Shown piece by piece: positions 56,343 to 64,000 of a DNA stretch of 64,000 nt. The first letter of the stretch is position 1; every line of letters starts with the position of its first letter. The DNA lies in assembly GCF_003149085.1 (NCBI RefSeq), contig NZ_QGDT01000011.1, forward strand, positions 124,001 to 188,000. The letters run 5' to 3'. This DNA comes from Dyadobacter jejuensis. Lineage in GTDB: Bacteria > Bacteroidota > Bacteroidia > Cytophagales > Spirosomataceae. The notes beneath the pieces are model-generated. The model saw only the letters and a list, made by a program, of their open reading frames with translations. It was not told where the DNA came from and made no database searches. A program made the position numbers and the translations under genes.

Positions 56343-58682
56343 ATGAAAAAGAAAAAAATTAATAAAGATAATAGGAATACAAAAGTGGCTCATAAGCCAC
56401 ACCATATTCTCTCGTCTGTAGACGAACTGAAGGCCGACATTGCAGCCTTCTTTGACCTAAACGCTGACCATACCTTCAGGCCCTACGACATTCACGATCA
56501 GTTTGGGGTGTCAGACCGAAAAATCCGTCAGCTTTTCAATGAAATTCTCCATGAACTGGAAGCTGATAAGCAGATCTTAGTGGCTGCCGATGGGAGCTAT
56601 AGGAGTAACCTGAACCAAAAAGAAGATACTACCCTGACCGGGCGTGTCGATAGAGTAAATAAGTCCTTCGCCTTTGTGGTGGTAGAAGGCCGCGAGGATG
56701 ACATATATGTAGACAGCGAACTGCTTAATTCTGCATGGGACGGGGATATCGTTCGGGTGCAGCCCCTAAGTAAAAACTTAGGACGTGGAAAGGCGATTAG
56801 AGGAGAGGCAGGTACCAAGCGCACCGAAGGGCGTGTAACGGAAATCGTCGAAAGAAAAAACACCGGCATTGTGGGGATTGTAGAAATAACGCCCCGATAT
56901 GCCCTAATACAGCCCGATAATAAGAAACTATTTGACCCCATATATTTGGAGGTAGACGAACTAAAAGAAGCAGAAGAAGGCGATAAAGTGATCGTTGGGG
57001 TGAAGGTGTGGCCCACCCGCCGCAGCCAGGCAGAAGGAGAGATCCTTCAGGTGCTAGGGAAAGCCGGAACCAACGATGTAGAAATGCACGCTATTCTCGC
57101 CGAATACGGTCTTCCGTACCATTTCCCTGAGGAGGTAGAGGCAGAAGCAGAAAAAATTCCTCTGACGATCAGCAAAAAGGAAATTGCCAATCGAAAAGAC
57201 TTGCGTCAAGTGCTGACCTTTACCATTGACCCTGCCGATGCTAAAGACTTCGACGATGCCCTTTCCTTACAATATCTTGAAAATGGCCATTTGGAGGTGG
57301 GCGTTCATATTGCCGATGTTTCTCATTACGTAAAACCCAACACCGAGCTGGAAAAAGAGGCTTACCGTCGGGCCACATCGGTCTATTTGGTCGACAGGAC
57401 CGTCCCCATGCTGCCCGAAAAGCTCTCTAATAACCTATGTTCCTTGCGGCCCAACGAAGACAGACTGGCCTTTTCTGCTATTTTCGAGCTTACTCCTCGG
57501 GGCCGGATCGTACAGGAATGGTTTGGCCGTACGGTCATTCATTCCGATCGGCGCTTTGCCTATGAAGAAGCTCAAGCCGTGCTCGATTCTGGAGAAGGGG
57601 ATTACCCTACCGAATTAGCCGACCTTAACAAATTGGCGAAGGTTTTTCGTAAAGAACGTTTCCGCAAAGGAGCTATTAATTTCGAAACCCCTGAAGTACG
57701 TTTTAAACTCGATGAAAATGGTAAACCATTGGGTATCTATAAAAAAGAACGCTTTGACGCCCATAAACTCATTGAAGAATTTATGCTTTTGGCCAACAAA
57801 CGCGTGGCTGAGTACGTCTATGGATTGTCGAAAGGGACCCCAAAGAACACGATGATCTACCGCGTTCATGAGGCTCCAGATCCCGATCGATTAAAAACAT
57901 TCGCAAATTTCGTCGCCAAACTTGGACATAAACTGGAAGTCGATGAAGAAACGAAGATTGCCAAATCGATGAACGGTATGTTACAAGAAGTGGAAGGGAC
58001 CCCCGAACAGAATCTCATCGAACAATTGGCGGTAAGAACCATGGCCAAGGCCCGCTATAGCGTGGAAGATCTGGGTCATTTTGGCCTTGCTTTCAAACGC
58101 TATTCCCATTTTACCTCACCAATTCGCCGGTACCCCGACGTCATGGCCCACCGCCTGTTACAACATTATCTGGACGGAGGTAAGTCGGTCGACAAAACTC
58201 TATATGAAGATGCCTGCAGGCATTCCTCCGACCGCGAGCGCCTCGCTTCCGAGGCAGAAAGAGCCTCCATCAAATACAAACAGGTGGAGTATATGGGCCT
58301 TATGGACCATGATATCGAATATGAGGGGATTATCTCTGGCGTTACCGAATTTGGTATCTTCGTAGAAATCACCTCCACCGCTTCCGAAGGCCTCATCAGA
58401 ATGACCGACCTGGGCGACGACTATTATGAACTAGACAAAGAAAACTATAGGATAATAGGCCAAAGGACCAAAAAAATATATGCCTTTGGGGATAAGGTCA
58501 TGGTGAAAGTAAAAGAGACCAATTTGGCCCGTAGAAGCATGGACCTGTACCTAGCAGGTAGTACTCCCTCTGGCCGTCGGCCCCAGCAACAGGGAAGCCG
58601 CCCTAGTAGAAAGCCCCGTAACGCTTCCACTACTTCGCCAAAGCCAGCCTCACGACGTAGCGGAAGGCGTAGACGCCGGTAA
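56343..58682 (+). CDS. rnr: Ribonuclease R
   Basis: 779 residues. N-terminal helix-turn-helix region, cold-shock domains (GRVDRVNKSFAFVVVEGREDDIYV), RNB catalytic domain (TIDPADAKDFDDALSLQ with its Asp cluster, HSDRRFAYEEAQ, YSHFTSPIRRYPDVMAHR) and an S1 domain (EGIISGVTEFGIFVEITSTASEGLIRMTDL). A basic Arg/Ser/Pro tail ends the protein, likely an RNA-binding extension. It degrades structured RNA. A terminator follows. Confidence 0.96.
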   Translation: MKKKKINKDNRNTKVAHKPHHILSSVDELKADIAAFFDLNADHTFRPYDIHDQFGVSDRKIRQLFNEILHELEADKQILVAADGSYRSNLNQKEDTTLTGRVDRVNKSFAFVVVEGREDDIYVDSELLNSAWDGDIVRVQPLSKNLGRGKAIRGEAGTKRTEGRVTEIVERKNTGIVGIVEITPRYALIQPDNKKLFDPIYLEVDELKEAEEGDKVIVGVKVWPTRRSQAEGEILQVLGKAGTNDVEMHAILAEYGLPYHFPEEVEAEAEKIPLTISKKEIANRKDLRQVLTFTIDPADAKDFDDALSLQYLENGHLEVGVHIADVSHYVKPNTELEKEAYRRATSVYLVDRTVPMLPEKLSNNLCSLRPNEDRLAFSAIFELTPRGRIVQEWFGRTVIHSDRRFAYEEAQAVLDSGEGDYPTELADLNKLAKVFRKERFRKGAINFETPEVRFKLDENGKPLGIYKKERFDAHKLIEEFMLLANKRVAEYVYGLSKGTPKNTMIYRVHEAPDPDRLKTFANFVAKLGHKLEVDEETKIAKSMNGMLQEVEGTPEQNLIEQLAVRTMAKARYSVEDLGHFGLAFKRYSHFTSPIRRYPDVMAHRLLQHYLDGGKSVDKTLYEDACRHSSDRERLASEAERASIKYKQVEYMGLMDHDIEYEGIISGVTEFGIFVEITSTASEGLIRMTDLGDDYYELDKENYRIIGQRTKKIYAFGDKVMVKVKETNLARRSMDLYLAGSTPSGRRPQQQGSRPSRKPRNASTTSPKPASRRSGRRRRR

Positions 58683-58700
58683 CACCATACTCAACCAGAC

Positions 58701-58740
58701 GACAGGGACTCCAAATCATACCATTTTGGGAGTCCCTGTC
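58701..58740 (+). terminator. Terminator after rnr
   Basis: GACAGGGACTCC (58701-58712) pairs with GGAGTCCCTGTC (58729-58740), 16-nt loop, then GTCATTTTGG. Confidence 0.8.
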
Positions 58741-58818
58741 GTCATTTTGGTGTCTATTACATTAGAATTACGAACATACTCCCTTTACCTTGGTGTTGAC
58801 ACCATAACTGCTACCAAT

Positions 58819-59724
58819 ATGATTCTTAAGAAACCCCTCCTTTGCCTCTTCTTTAGTTGCTTCGTTTTCGGACTTTTTGAAGCCTGTTCTACCAGTAAAA
58901 AGTTAGATAAAGAAGAGTGGGTCTCGTTGTTTAACGGCCAAGATCTAACCGGGTGGGATGTTAAAATTGCAGGATACGAGGTCAACGATAATTATAAAAA
59001 TACTTTTGTGGTTCAAGACAGCATGATCCGTGTCAATTATATGGAGTATGATACCTTTACCACCCAGTACGGACACTTGTATTATCACCAACCCTACTCG
59101 TACTATAAGCTGAGAATGCAGTACCGGTTTACTGGAGAACAGGTGCCTGGAGGAGCCTCTTGGAACGTTAGAAACTCTGGTATAATGCTCCATTCTCAAT
59201 CGGCCCAAAGCCTGGGGAAAGACCAAGACTTCCCTATCTCCCTGGAAATGCAATTCCTAGGGGGACTCGGATCCGGAGAACGCTCCACCGGTAACCTATG
59301 TACTCCGGGAACTATTGTCGACATCAATGGCCAACTTGCCGAAGCCCATTGCATTAGCTCCAGCTCCCAGACCTATCACGGCGACCAATGGGTACAGGCC
59401 GAAGCCATCATGCTGGGCGATTCCCTGGCCCACTTTCTGATAGAAGGGGATACCGTCCTCACCTTTACCCATGCGCGTATTGGAGGAGGCTATGTAAGCA
59501 ACCGCCATGACTTTAAGTCGGGCAAGGTGGCCAATGAAGCCGAATGGCTAAAAAAGGATAACAGCCCACTCTCCACGGGTCATATTGCCTTACAGGCAGA
59601 AAGCCACCCCATCGACTTTAAAAATATTGAGCTTCTTAATCTAGAAGGCTGCATGAACCCCGAAGCCATTAATTATAAACCGTATTATATCAAGTCGGAC
59701 CCCGCTAGCTGCCAATTTCAATAA
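58819..59724 (+). CDS. DUF1080 lipoprotein (3-keto-disaccharide hydrolase family)
   Basis: 301 residues from the ATG at 58819; an earlier ATG (58726) lies in the rnr terminator. Lipobox FEAC near residue 22, then SLFNGQDLTGW, the typical DUF1080 opening. ASWNVRNSGIMLHSQ, FPISLEMQFLGG and GHIALQAESHPIDFKNIEL complete the beta-sandwich. The final tail GCMNPEAINYKPYYIKSD is shared by Cytophagales homologues. The family includes a 3-ketodisaccharide hydrolase; activity here is inferred. It may act with the PSD1 cluster. Confidence 0.85.
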   Translation: MILKKPLLCLFFSCFVFGLFEACSTSKKLDKEEWVSLFNGQDLTGWDVKIAGYEVNDNYKNTFVVQDSMIRVNYMEYDTFTTQYGHLYYHQPYSYYKLRMQYRFTGEQVPGGASWNVRNSGIMLHSQSAQSLGKDQDFPISLEMQFLGGLGSGERSTGNLCTPGTIVDINGQLAEAHCISSSSQTYHGDQWVQAEAIMLGDSLAHFLIEGDTVLTFTHARIGGGYVSNRHDFKSGKVANEAEWLKKDNSPLSTGHIALQAESHPIDFKNIELLNLEGCMNPEAINYKPYYIKSDPASCQFQ

Positions 59725-59986
59725 GCCTCCCCCTCCTTGTACTATTTTTCTTTTCTACTTTTATCCACGTAGAAGTGGCTCCGCATGGAGAATGTATAGC
59801 ATTTTGAATAGTAATTTAGAAATATGAATAGAGAACTATCTAGACAATTATGGAGATAATATTATTACATACTAGAATTTTTTGTTATATTGACATTATT
59901 TAATACCTATTACTGCCATTATCACGAGGAATAGCAACGGATTAAAAATAGATCCAGTATTATCCTTGGGATGATGAGATAGGTTA

Positions 59987-60027
59987 CCAGTATTTTAATT
60001 TCAGAATTACTGAAATTAAAATACTGG
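59987..60027. repeat. Perfect 18-bp inverted repeat with flanking direct repeats
   Basis: CCAGTATTTTAATTTCAG (59987-60004) pairs with CTGAAATTAAAATACTGG (60010-60027), 5-nt loop. GGATTAAAAATAGATC (59939-59954) recurs as a near copy with a 2-base insert at 60026-60043. No gene is in range, so the role is unknown. Confidence 0.75.
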
Positions 60028-60352
60028 ATTATAAAAATAGATCAAATCGAGTTTACCACATTTTAACAAATAGGCGTTTTGGTGGCCTCATAGTTCCAAA
60101 TCATTGAATTTAAAGTAATTGAACGGCAAGGTATTTAAAATGAAGCGCCCCATACAATGCTTCAAACCCTGGTTTCACCCCAATGTACTTGATATCTAAA
60201 ATTAACAACACTAATTTTATTTTATCAAACAGCACTACATATAGTAATAACCAGAGCAAGCCCTATGTTTTTGATTAAACTATAGACCTATCTCTTTCAA
60301 AATCGACAGAAGTTACCTAACAATATTCAATTACCCCTCCTCAACCCCCTAT

Positions 60353-60381
60353 CAAAACCCCATCAATAGTATGGGGTTTTG
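60353..60381 (+). terminator. Terminator-like hairpin ahead of gldG
   Basis: CAAAACCCCAT (60353-60363) pairs with ATGGGGTTTTG (60371-60381), 7-nt loop, followed by GTTTTTAAA. It is upstream of the gldG promoter box, so it may insulate gldG from upstream transcription. Confidence 0.8.
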
Positions 60382-60510
60382 GTTTTTAAAGACTAGTCAC
60401 TTAGCCCGTTTAGAGGCCTAAGACAGAGGGAGTCGACAGGAATAGGGATCAATCATCGGTAATTTTTCATAATTTTGAGGCTGATACTAAATATTGTAAC
60501 AGCCTATTCG

Positions 60511-62163
60511 ATGAAAAACAAGCTTGCACGAACGGTATTCCTTTTTTCCCTTTTATTAGGCTCGAACTGGCTAGCTTTTCAAAGCAACCTCCAGTGGGAC
60601 CTTACCGAAGACCAGCGGTACTCCATATCTGACGCCACCAAATCCTTATTGGAAAGCATGGAAGAAGACGTACAGGTCAATGTATACTTATCGGGTTCCT
60701 TTCCCCCAGGGTTCGAAAGACTAGAGGCGGCGACCCATCAAACTTTGGAAGCCTTTAAAAAATACTCTCGTGGCCATGTGCAATTTCAATTCAGCGATCC
60801 CTCGGAGGCCAACAGTGAGAGCCAGAGACAGCAACAATACCAGAGCCTTATAGAGCAAGGATTAACTCCTACCAATCTATTTGCAAACGAGGAGGGCAAG
60901 CGTACCGAAAAAATAATTTTCCCAGGGGCTATCGTACATATGGATTCGTTAGCGATTCCCGTGCAGCTGCTCAAAGGCAATAAGGCCTCTACCTCCGAGG
61001 AACAGCTCAACCAATCGTATGAGGGCGTCGAATTTGAGCTTGCTTCGGCAATACGTACCCTGCAGAATCCGGTACGCAAAAAAGTAGGGCTCATCGTGAG
61101 CCATACCCTCATCCCCCCTGCGCGGCTCAGCGACCTAATCGCCAGTGTACAGCTCCAATACGATGTTTTTATGGACATCAACAACCCCGAGTCTTATGAA
61201 GGACTCGACGCACTGCTCATCCTAAAACCTGACAGCGCCTTTTCCGACTCGGAACTCTATAAACTAGATCAATATATTGTAAATGGAGGAAACGCCCTAT
61301 TTTTTACTGACGGTGCAAAGGTAGATAGCGTAAGCTTGGAAGGGACCTATGCCCAACCCTTATTGCTCAACTTAGATCCGCTCTTTTTTAAATGGGGAGT
61401 ACGTCTCAATTATGACCTTGTAAAAGACCTTAACAGCAGCTCTATTTTACTCAACACCGGCCAAATGGGCGAAAAGCCCCAGTTAGAACCGCTTCCTTGG
61501 CGCTTTTATCCGTTGCTCAATCGGTTTGGCGATCATGTTATTACGCGGAATCTTAATGCTGTTTCCACACATTTTCTGAGCACCATCGATACCGTTGGAG
61601 GGGATGCCAACATCCGGAAGACTCCTTTACTAATGACCTCCGACTATACGCAGACGCTCACCACACCGGCTTTGGTAGGATATAATGAGGCTCGCAAACA
61701 GCCCGAACCTAGGGAATACCAAGGGGGGGCCAAAATTGCCGGTATACTGTTGGAGGGAACATTTACCTCCTTATTTCAAAATCGTATCTTGCCCAACGAT
61801 CCCCGATCCAAGACCTTCACGGCTGTAGGCGCACCAGGAAGGGTGATCATATGCTCCGATGGGGATATGGTCGTCAATGATATAGATTACAAAAGGAATG
61901 CGCCGCTCCCCTTGGGGTACGATCGGCTAACGGGAAACACCTATGGTAATAAGGATTTCGCACTACTGGCTCTAGACTACCTCACCGACTCCCAAGGACT
62001 CATATCGGCCAGGAACAAGCAGGTAGCTATCAGGCCACTGGACCGGATTAAGGTCCAGGAAGACCGACGAGGCTGGCAAATTCTAAACATTCTGGCCCCA
62101 CTGTTGCTGCTCGCTATTTTTGGAGCCATCAGAACGGTGCTCCGTGCTCGAAAATTTACGTAA
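60511..62163 (+). CDS. gldG: Gliding motility ABC transporter substrate-binding-like protein GldG
   Basis: 550 residues from the ATG at 60511. The TTG at 60475 lies in the -7 box and is rejected. An N-terminal anchor (KLARTVFLFSLLLGSNWLAF), a start pattern DLTEDQRYSISDATKSLLESMEEDVQVNVYLSG, an ABC-type unknown domain, and a C-terminal segment (ILNILAPLLLLAIFGAI) fit GldG. It acts with GldF/GldA in gliding. dnaN follows after 109 bp, as in many Bacteroidota. Confidence 0.9.
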   Translation: MKNKLARTVFLFSLLLGSNWLAFQSNLQWDLTEDQRYSISDATKSLLESMEEDVQVNVYLSGSFPPGFERLEAATHQTLEAFKKYSRGHVQFQFSDPSEANSESQRQQQYQSLIEQGLTPTNLFANEEGKRTEKIIFPGAIVHMDSLAIPVQLLKGNKASTSEEQLNQSYEGVEFELASAIRTLQNPVRKKVGLIVSHTLIPPARLSDLIASVQLQYDVFMDINNPESYEGLDALLILKPDSAFSDSELYKLDQYIVNGGNALFFTDGAKVDSVSLEGTYAQPLLLNLDPLFFKWGVRLNYDLVKDLNSSSILLNTGQMGEKPQLEPLPWRFYPLLNRFGDHVITRNLNAVSTHFLSTIDTVGGDANIRKTPLLMTSDYTQTLTTPALVGYNEARKQPEPREYQGGAKIAGILLEGTFTSLFQNRILPNDPRSKTFTAVGAPGRVIICSDGDMVVNDIDYKRNAPLPLGYDRLTGNTYGNKDFALLALDYLTDSQGLISARNKQVAIRPLDRIKVQEDRRGWQILNILAPLLLLAIFGAIRTVLRARKFT

Positions 62164-62272
62164 AATCACGGCATCTCCCATATTTTTGCTACTTTTGTTC
62201 CCTACAAAACAGCAAGCAAAGAGTCTGCCCTAGTTATAATCAATTTAATTTTAAACACTTACGTCACGAATT

Positions 62273-63400
62273 ATGAAGTTTGTCGTTTCGTCATCAGTAC
62301 TTCTGAAACAATTGTCAGCTATAAATGGTGTCGTTTCTACGAACCCTATTGTACCCATACTTGAGAATTTTCTTTTAACCCTGGAAGGAAATAATCTGAG
62401 TGTTACGGCCTCAGACTTACAGACGGTTATCATTACCGAAATAGTGGTGGAGTCCGTTGAAAAAGGAGCCATAGCTATTCCGGCAAAATTACTCCTGGAT
62501 ACACTCCGGGGTTTGCCAGAGCAACCTATTACCTTACAGGTAAATAATGAAACGTTTGGCATAGAAATTATCACCGACAATGGTCGCTACAAGCTCTCTG
62601 GCGAAAACCCGATCGATTTCCCGAAGACGCCAATCGTTAACCGCGGTCAGTCGGTAGAGCTATCGTCCACCGCCATATCGGCAGCTATAGCCAATACCCT
62701 GTTCGCTACCAGTACCGACGACCTGCGCCCGGCAATGACGGGGGTATTCGTACAATTAGGGGCTGAAAACGCCACTTTTGTTGCCACCGACGGTCATAGG
62801 CTAGTTCGTTATCGCCGCACGGATATCAAATCGGATATGGACACTTCCATGATTATCCAAAGAAAGGCCCTGAACATGCTAAAATCATGTCTGCCTGCCG
62901 AAGAGGTACCCGTTAGTGCTGAATTTACGGCTTCTAACGCCTTCTTTAGCTTTGGCAATATCCGTATGATTTGCCGGTTAATAGACGAACGATTCCCGGA
63001 CTATGAAAATGCCATACCGGCTCATAACCCAAATACCCTGACGATCAACCGCATGGATATACTGAACTCTCTAAGGAGAATTTCAATATATTCGAACAGA
63101 ACAACCCATCAGGTGAGACTAAAAATGACGTTGAACGACTTAGTGGTGTCGGCGGAAGACCTAGACTATGCCAATGAGGCCAGCGAAAAGCTGATGTGTG
63201 AATACAATGGAGAAGATATGGAAATAGGCTTCAATGCGAAATTCCTCGTCGAAGTACTAGGCAATCTGACAAGTAAAGTCCTTACCTTCGAATTGTCTGC
63301 ACCTAACCGAGCCGGATTGATCATCCCCGAAGACCAGGAAGATAATGAAGACATCCTGATGCTGGTAATGCCTGTAATGCTCAACTCTTACGCGCAGTAG
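62273..63400 (+). CDS. dnaN: DNA polymerase III beta subunit (sliding clamp)
   Basis: 375 residues, three clamp domains: MKFVVSSSVLLKQLSAINGVV, LRPAMTGVFVQLGAENATFVATDGHRLVRY and FNAKFLVEVLGNL, ending LMLVMPVMLNSY. It is a ring that tethers polymerase III. Two adjacent -7-type boxes precede it: TATTTTTG (62181-62188) and TACTTTTG (62190-62197). A terminator follows. Confidence 0.97.
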   Translation: MKFVVSSSVLLKQLSAINGVVSTNPIVPILENFLLTLEGNNLSVTASDLQTVIITEIVVESVEKGAIAIPAKLLLDTLRGLPEQPITLQVNNETFGIEIITDNGRYKLSGENPIDFPKTPIVNRGQSVELSSTAISAAIANTLFATSTDDLRPAMTGVFVQLGAENATFVATDGHRLVRYRRTDIKSDMDTSMIIQRKALNMLKSCLPAEEVPVSAEFTASNAFFSFGNIRMICRLIDERFPDYENAIPAHNPNTLTINRMDILNSLRRISIYSNRTTHQVRLKMTLNDLVVSAEDLDYANEASEKLMCEYNGEDMEIGFNAKFLVEVLGNLTSKVLTFELSAPNRAGLIIPEDQEDNEDILMLVMPVMLNSYAQ

Positions 63401-63422
63401 CTAATAAGCGTCTCTAGAATAC

Positions 63423-63462
63423 CAAAACCGCCGCTTCCCTTCCATGGAGAGCGGCGGTTTTG
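63423..63462 (+). terminator. Terminator after dnaN
   Basis: CAAAACCGCCGCT (63423-63435) pairs with AGCGGCGGTTTTG (63450-63462), 14-nt loop. GC-rich stem. Confidence 0.85.
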
Positions 63463-63511
63463 TGCCGTTAGGCCTCTTTCCTTTTTACCTGCCAAAGATA
63501 CTATTCTTGTA

Positions 63512-63565
63512 TACGAAACAAGTCGTACTATTTTTTCAACATACGACTCCTTTCGTATAACTTTG
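63512..63565 (+). promoter_or_regulatory. Two BlaI-type operators and -7 box before the blaI-like gene
   Basis: Operator 1 is TACGAAACAAGTCGTA (63512-63527). Operator 2 is TACGACTCCTTTCGTA (63542-63557), whose reverse complement TACGAAAGGAGTCGTA matches operator 1 at 14 of 16 positions. Each has TACGA-N6-TCGTA symmetry, and they begin exactly 30 bp apart, so they face the same side of the helix. A TAACTTTG -7 box (63558-63565) directly follows operator 2. The repressor would block its own promoter; this is inferred. Confidence 0.75.
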
Positions 63566-63603
63566 TAGCACATTCCGAATGCGCTTATCCTAATCCTTGA
63601 ATC

Positions 63604-63966
63604 ATGTATATAAAACCCACTGAAGCAGAACTCGAGATTCTTAACTTTTTATGGGCTCACGGGCCATCGACAGTTCGGCAAGTGCATACCGCATTAGCCG
63701 AAACCAAGGCGGTAGGGTATACCACTACGCTCAAGCTCATGCAAATCATGCATGACAAGGGTTTTCTATATCGTACCGAAAAAGGACGGTCTCATATCTA
63801 TGTAGCCCTTTTGGGACAGGAGGAAACCCAGGAAATTCTGATGAATCGACTGATCCAAACGGCTTTCCAAGGCTCCAATATGGCTGGCCTCAATCTACTA
63901 TTAAAAAATACACGACTGTCCGAGAAAGACTGGCAAGAACTACAAAAAATAGGACCTGGCACCTAG
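63604..63966 (+). CDS. BlaI/MecI/CopY-family transcriptional repressor
   Basis: 120 residues, full length. Winged helix: KPTEAELEILNFLWAHGPSTVRQVHTALAETKAVGYTTTLKLMQIMHDKGFLYR, with dimer segment LLLKNTRLSEKDWQELQKI. In this family a BlaR1/M56 sensor protease usually follows; the gene would start after 63966 and be outside the window. The operators upstream suit autorepression. Confidence 0.92.
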   Translation: MYIKPTEAELEILNFLWAHGPSTVRQVHTALAETKAVGYTTTLKLMQIMHDKGFLYRTEKGRSHIYVALLGQEETQEILMNRLIQTAFQGSNMAGLNLLLKNTRLSEKDWQELQKIGPGT

Positions 63967-64000
63967 TCAGCCCGTCTTGTATCCACCAAGAGTAAGCTGT

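Larger units (their letters stand above)
59725..60510. other. Gene-free AT-rich region before gldG
   Basis: About 780 bp with no supportable gene on either strand. It holds the hairpin at 59987, flanking direct repeats, a terminator-like hairpin at 60353-60381, and a TAATTTTG -7 box (60470-60477) for gldG. gldF, often directly before gldG, is absent. Confidence 0.6.

Noticed and set aside
58726-58818. Upstream ATG for the DUF1080 gene
   Set aside because: Falls in the rnr terminator; the ATG at 58819 gives a proper lipoprotein signal.
60120-60200. 19-codon frame (60140) as a second leader peptide before gldG
   Set aside because: No codon run for one amino acid, and the hairpin at 60353 is too far and has no antiterminator partner.

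Overview
The window looks like chromosome from a member of the Bacteroidota, most likely the Cytophagales (Cytophagaceae/Spirosomataceae type). Evidence is the gliding gene gldG next to dnaN, a NagB–PIG-L fusion, tandem rhomboids after mutL, a GH3-family enzyme, planctomycete-type PSD1/DUF1501 genes, and many TAnnTTTG -7 promoter elements with weak Shine-Dalgarno sites. I saw no rRNA, tRNA, CRISPR array, prophage or intact insertion sequence. Most of the window is core metabolism and housekeeping, broken by a few accessory or decayed patches.

Layout. 1-3.6 kb: leucine biosynthesis. It holds the 3' part of a LeuA-type synthase with a regulatory domain, then leuB, then a second, shorter leuA. 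The shorter leuA is preceded by a Leu-codon leader peptide with a mutually exclusive antiterminator and terminator, so it has a classic ribosome-dependent attenuator. 3.7-5.2 kb: purU and a free-methionine-sulfoxide reductase. 5.2-12.0 kb: a four-gene leftward cluster (PSD1 cytochrome, DUF1501, membrane cytochrome with leucine-rich repeats, Tat-type TIM-barrel isomerase), an exported redox/carbohydrate system of unknown function. It is followed by a GH95-like glycosidase. 14.7-15.0 kb: a dead fragment of a DUF4276 (defence-associated) gene broken by a 14-bp tandem duplication. 15.2-18.1 kb: yraN, lipB, an unknown gene, and an amino-acid permease interrupted by an in-frame TAA.

18.1-22.9 kb: a leftward block with nadD, gmk, an anti-sigma/ECF-sigma pair and mreBCD. 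23.0-30.3 kb: a GH3-type enzyme, dxr, a small membrane protein, tpiA, a candidate pseudoknotted RNA before a retropepsin/PDZ protease, then mnmD, gmhA and a NUDIX hydrolase. 30.5-34.3 kb: a SWIM/SNF2 helicase. 34.4-35.2 kb: AT-rich decayed DNA with two broken small reading frames. 35.2-41.2 kb: a lipoprotein, an NTF2-like protein, an AraC regulator with direct-repeat operators, an acyl-CoA dehydrogenase, and two tandem GT-C-like membrane paralogues. 41.3-46.9 kb: serS, aspartate kinase, ribH, a TPR protein and glyA, all leftward.

47.1-59.7 kb: nagB–PIG-L, a previously unlisted 54-residue membrane protein, mutL, two rhomboids, dxs, a DEDDy exonuclease, rnr and a DUF1080 lipoprotein. 59.7-60.5 kb: gene-free AT-rich DNA with a perfect 18-bp hairpin flanked by direct repeats. 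60.5-64 kb: gldG, dnaN, and a BlaI-type repressor behind two copies of a 16-bp operator exactly 30 bp apart.

Functional links. dxs and dxr both belong to the MEP isoprenoid pathway, about 28 kb apart. LeuB and the two LeuA-type enzymes feed the leucine branch. GmhA supplies heptose for LPS. MreBCD and the GT-C pair act on the envelope. The PSD1/DUF1501 cluster, with the DUF1080 lipoprotein and GH95 enzyme, suggests extracytoplasmic sugar breakdown. All names come from reading motifs by eye; no database search was run.
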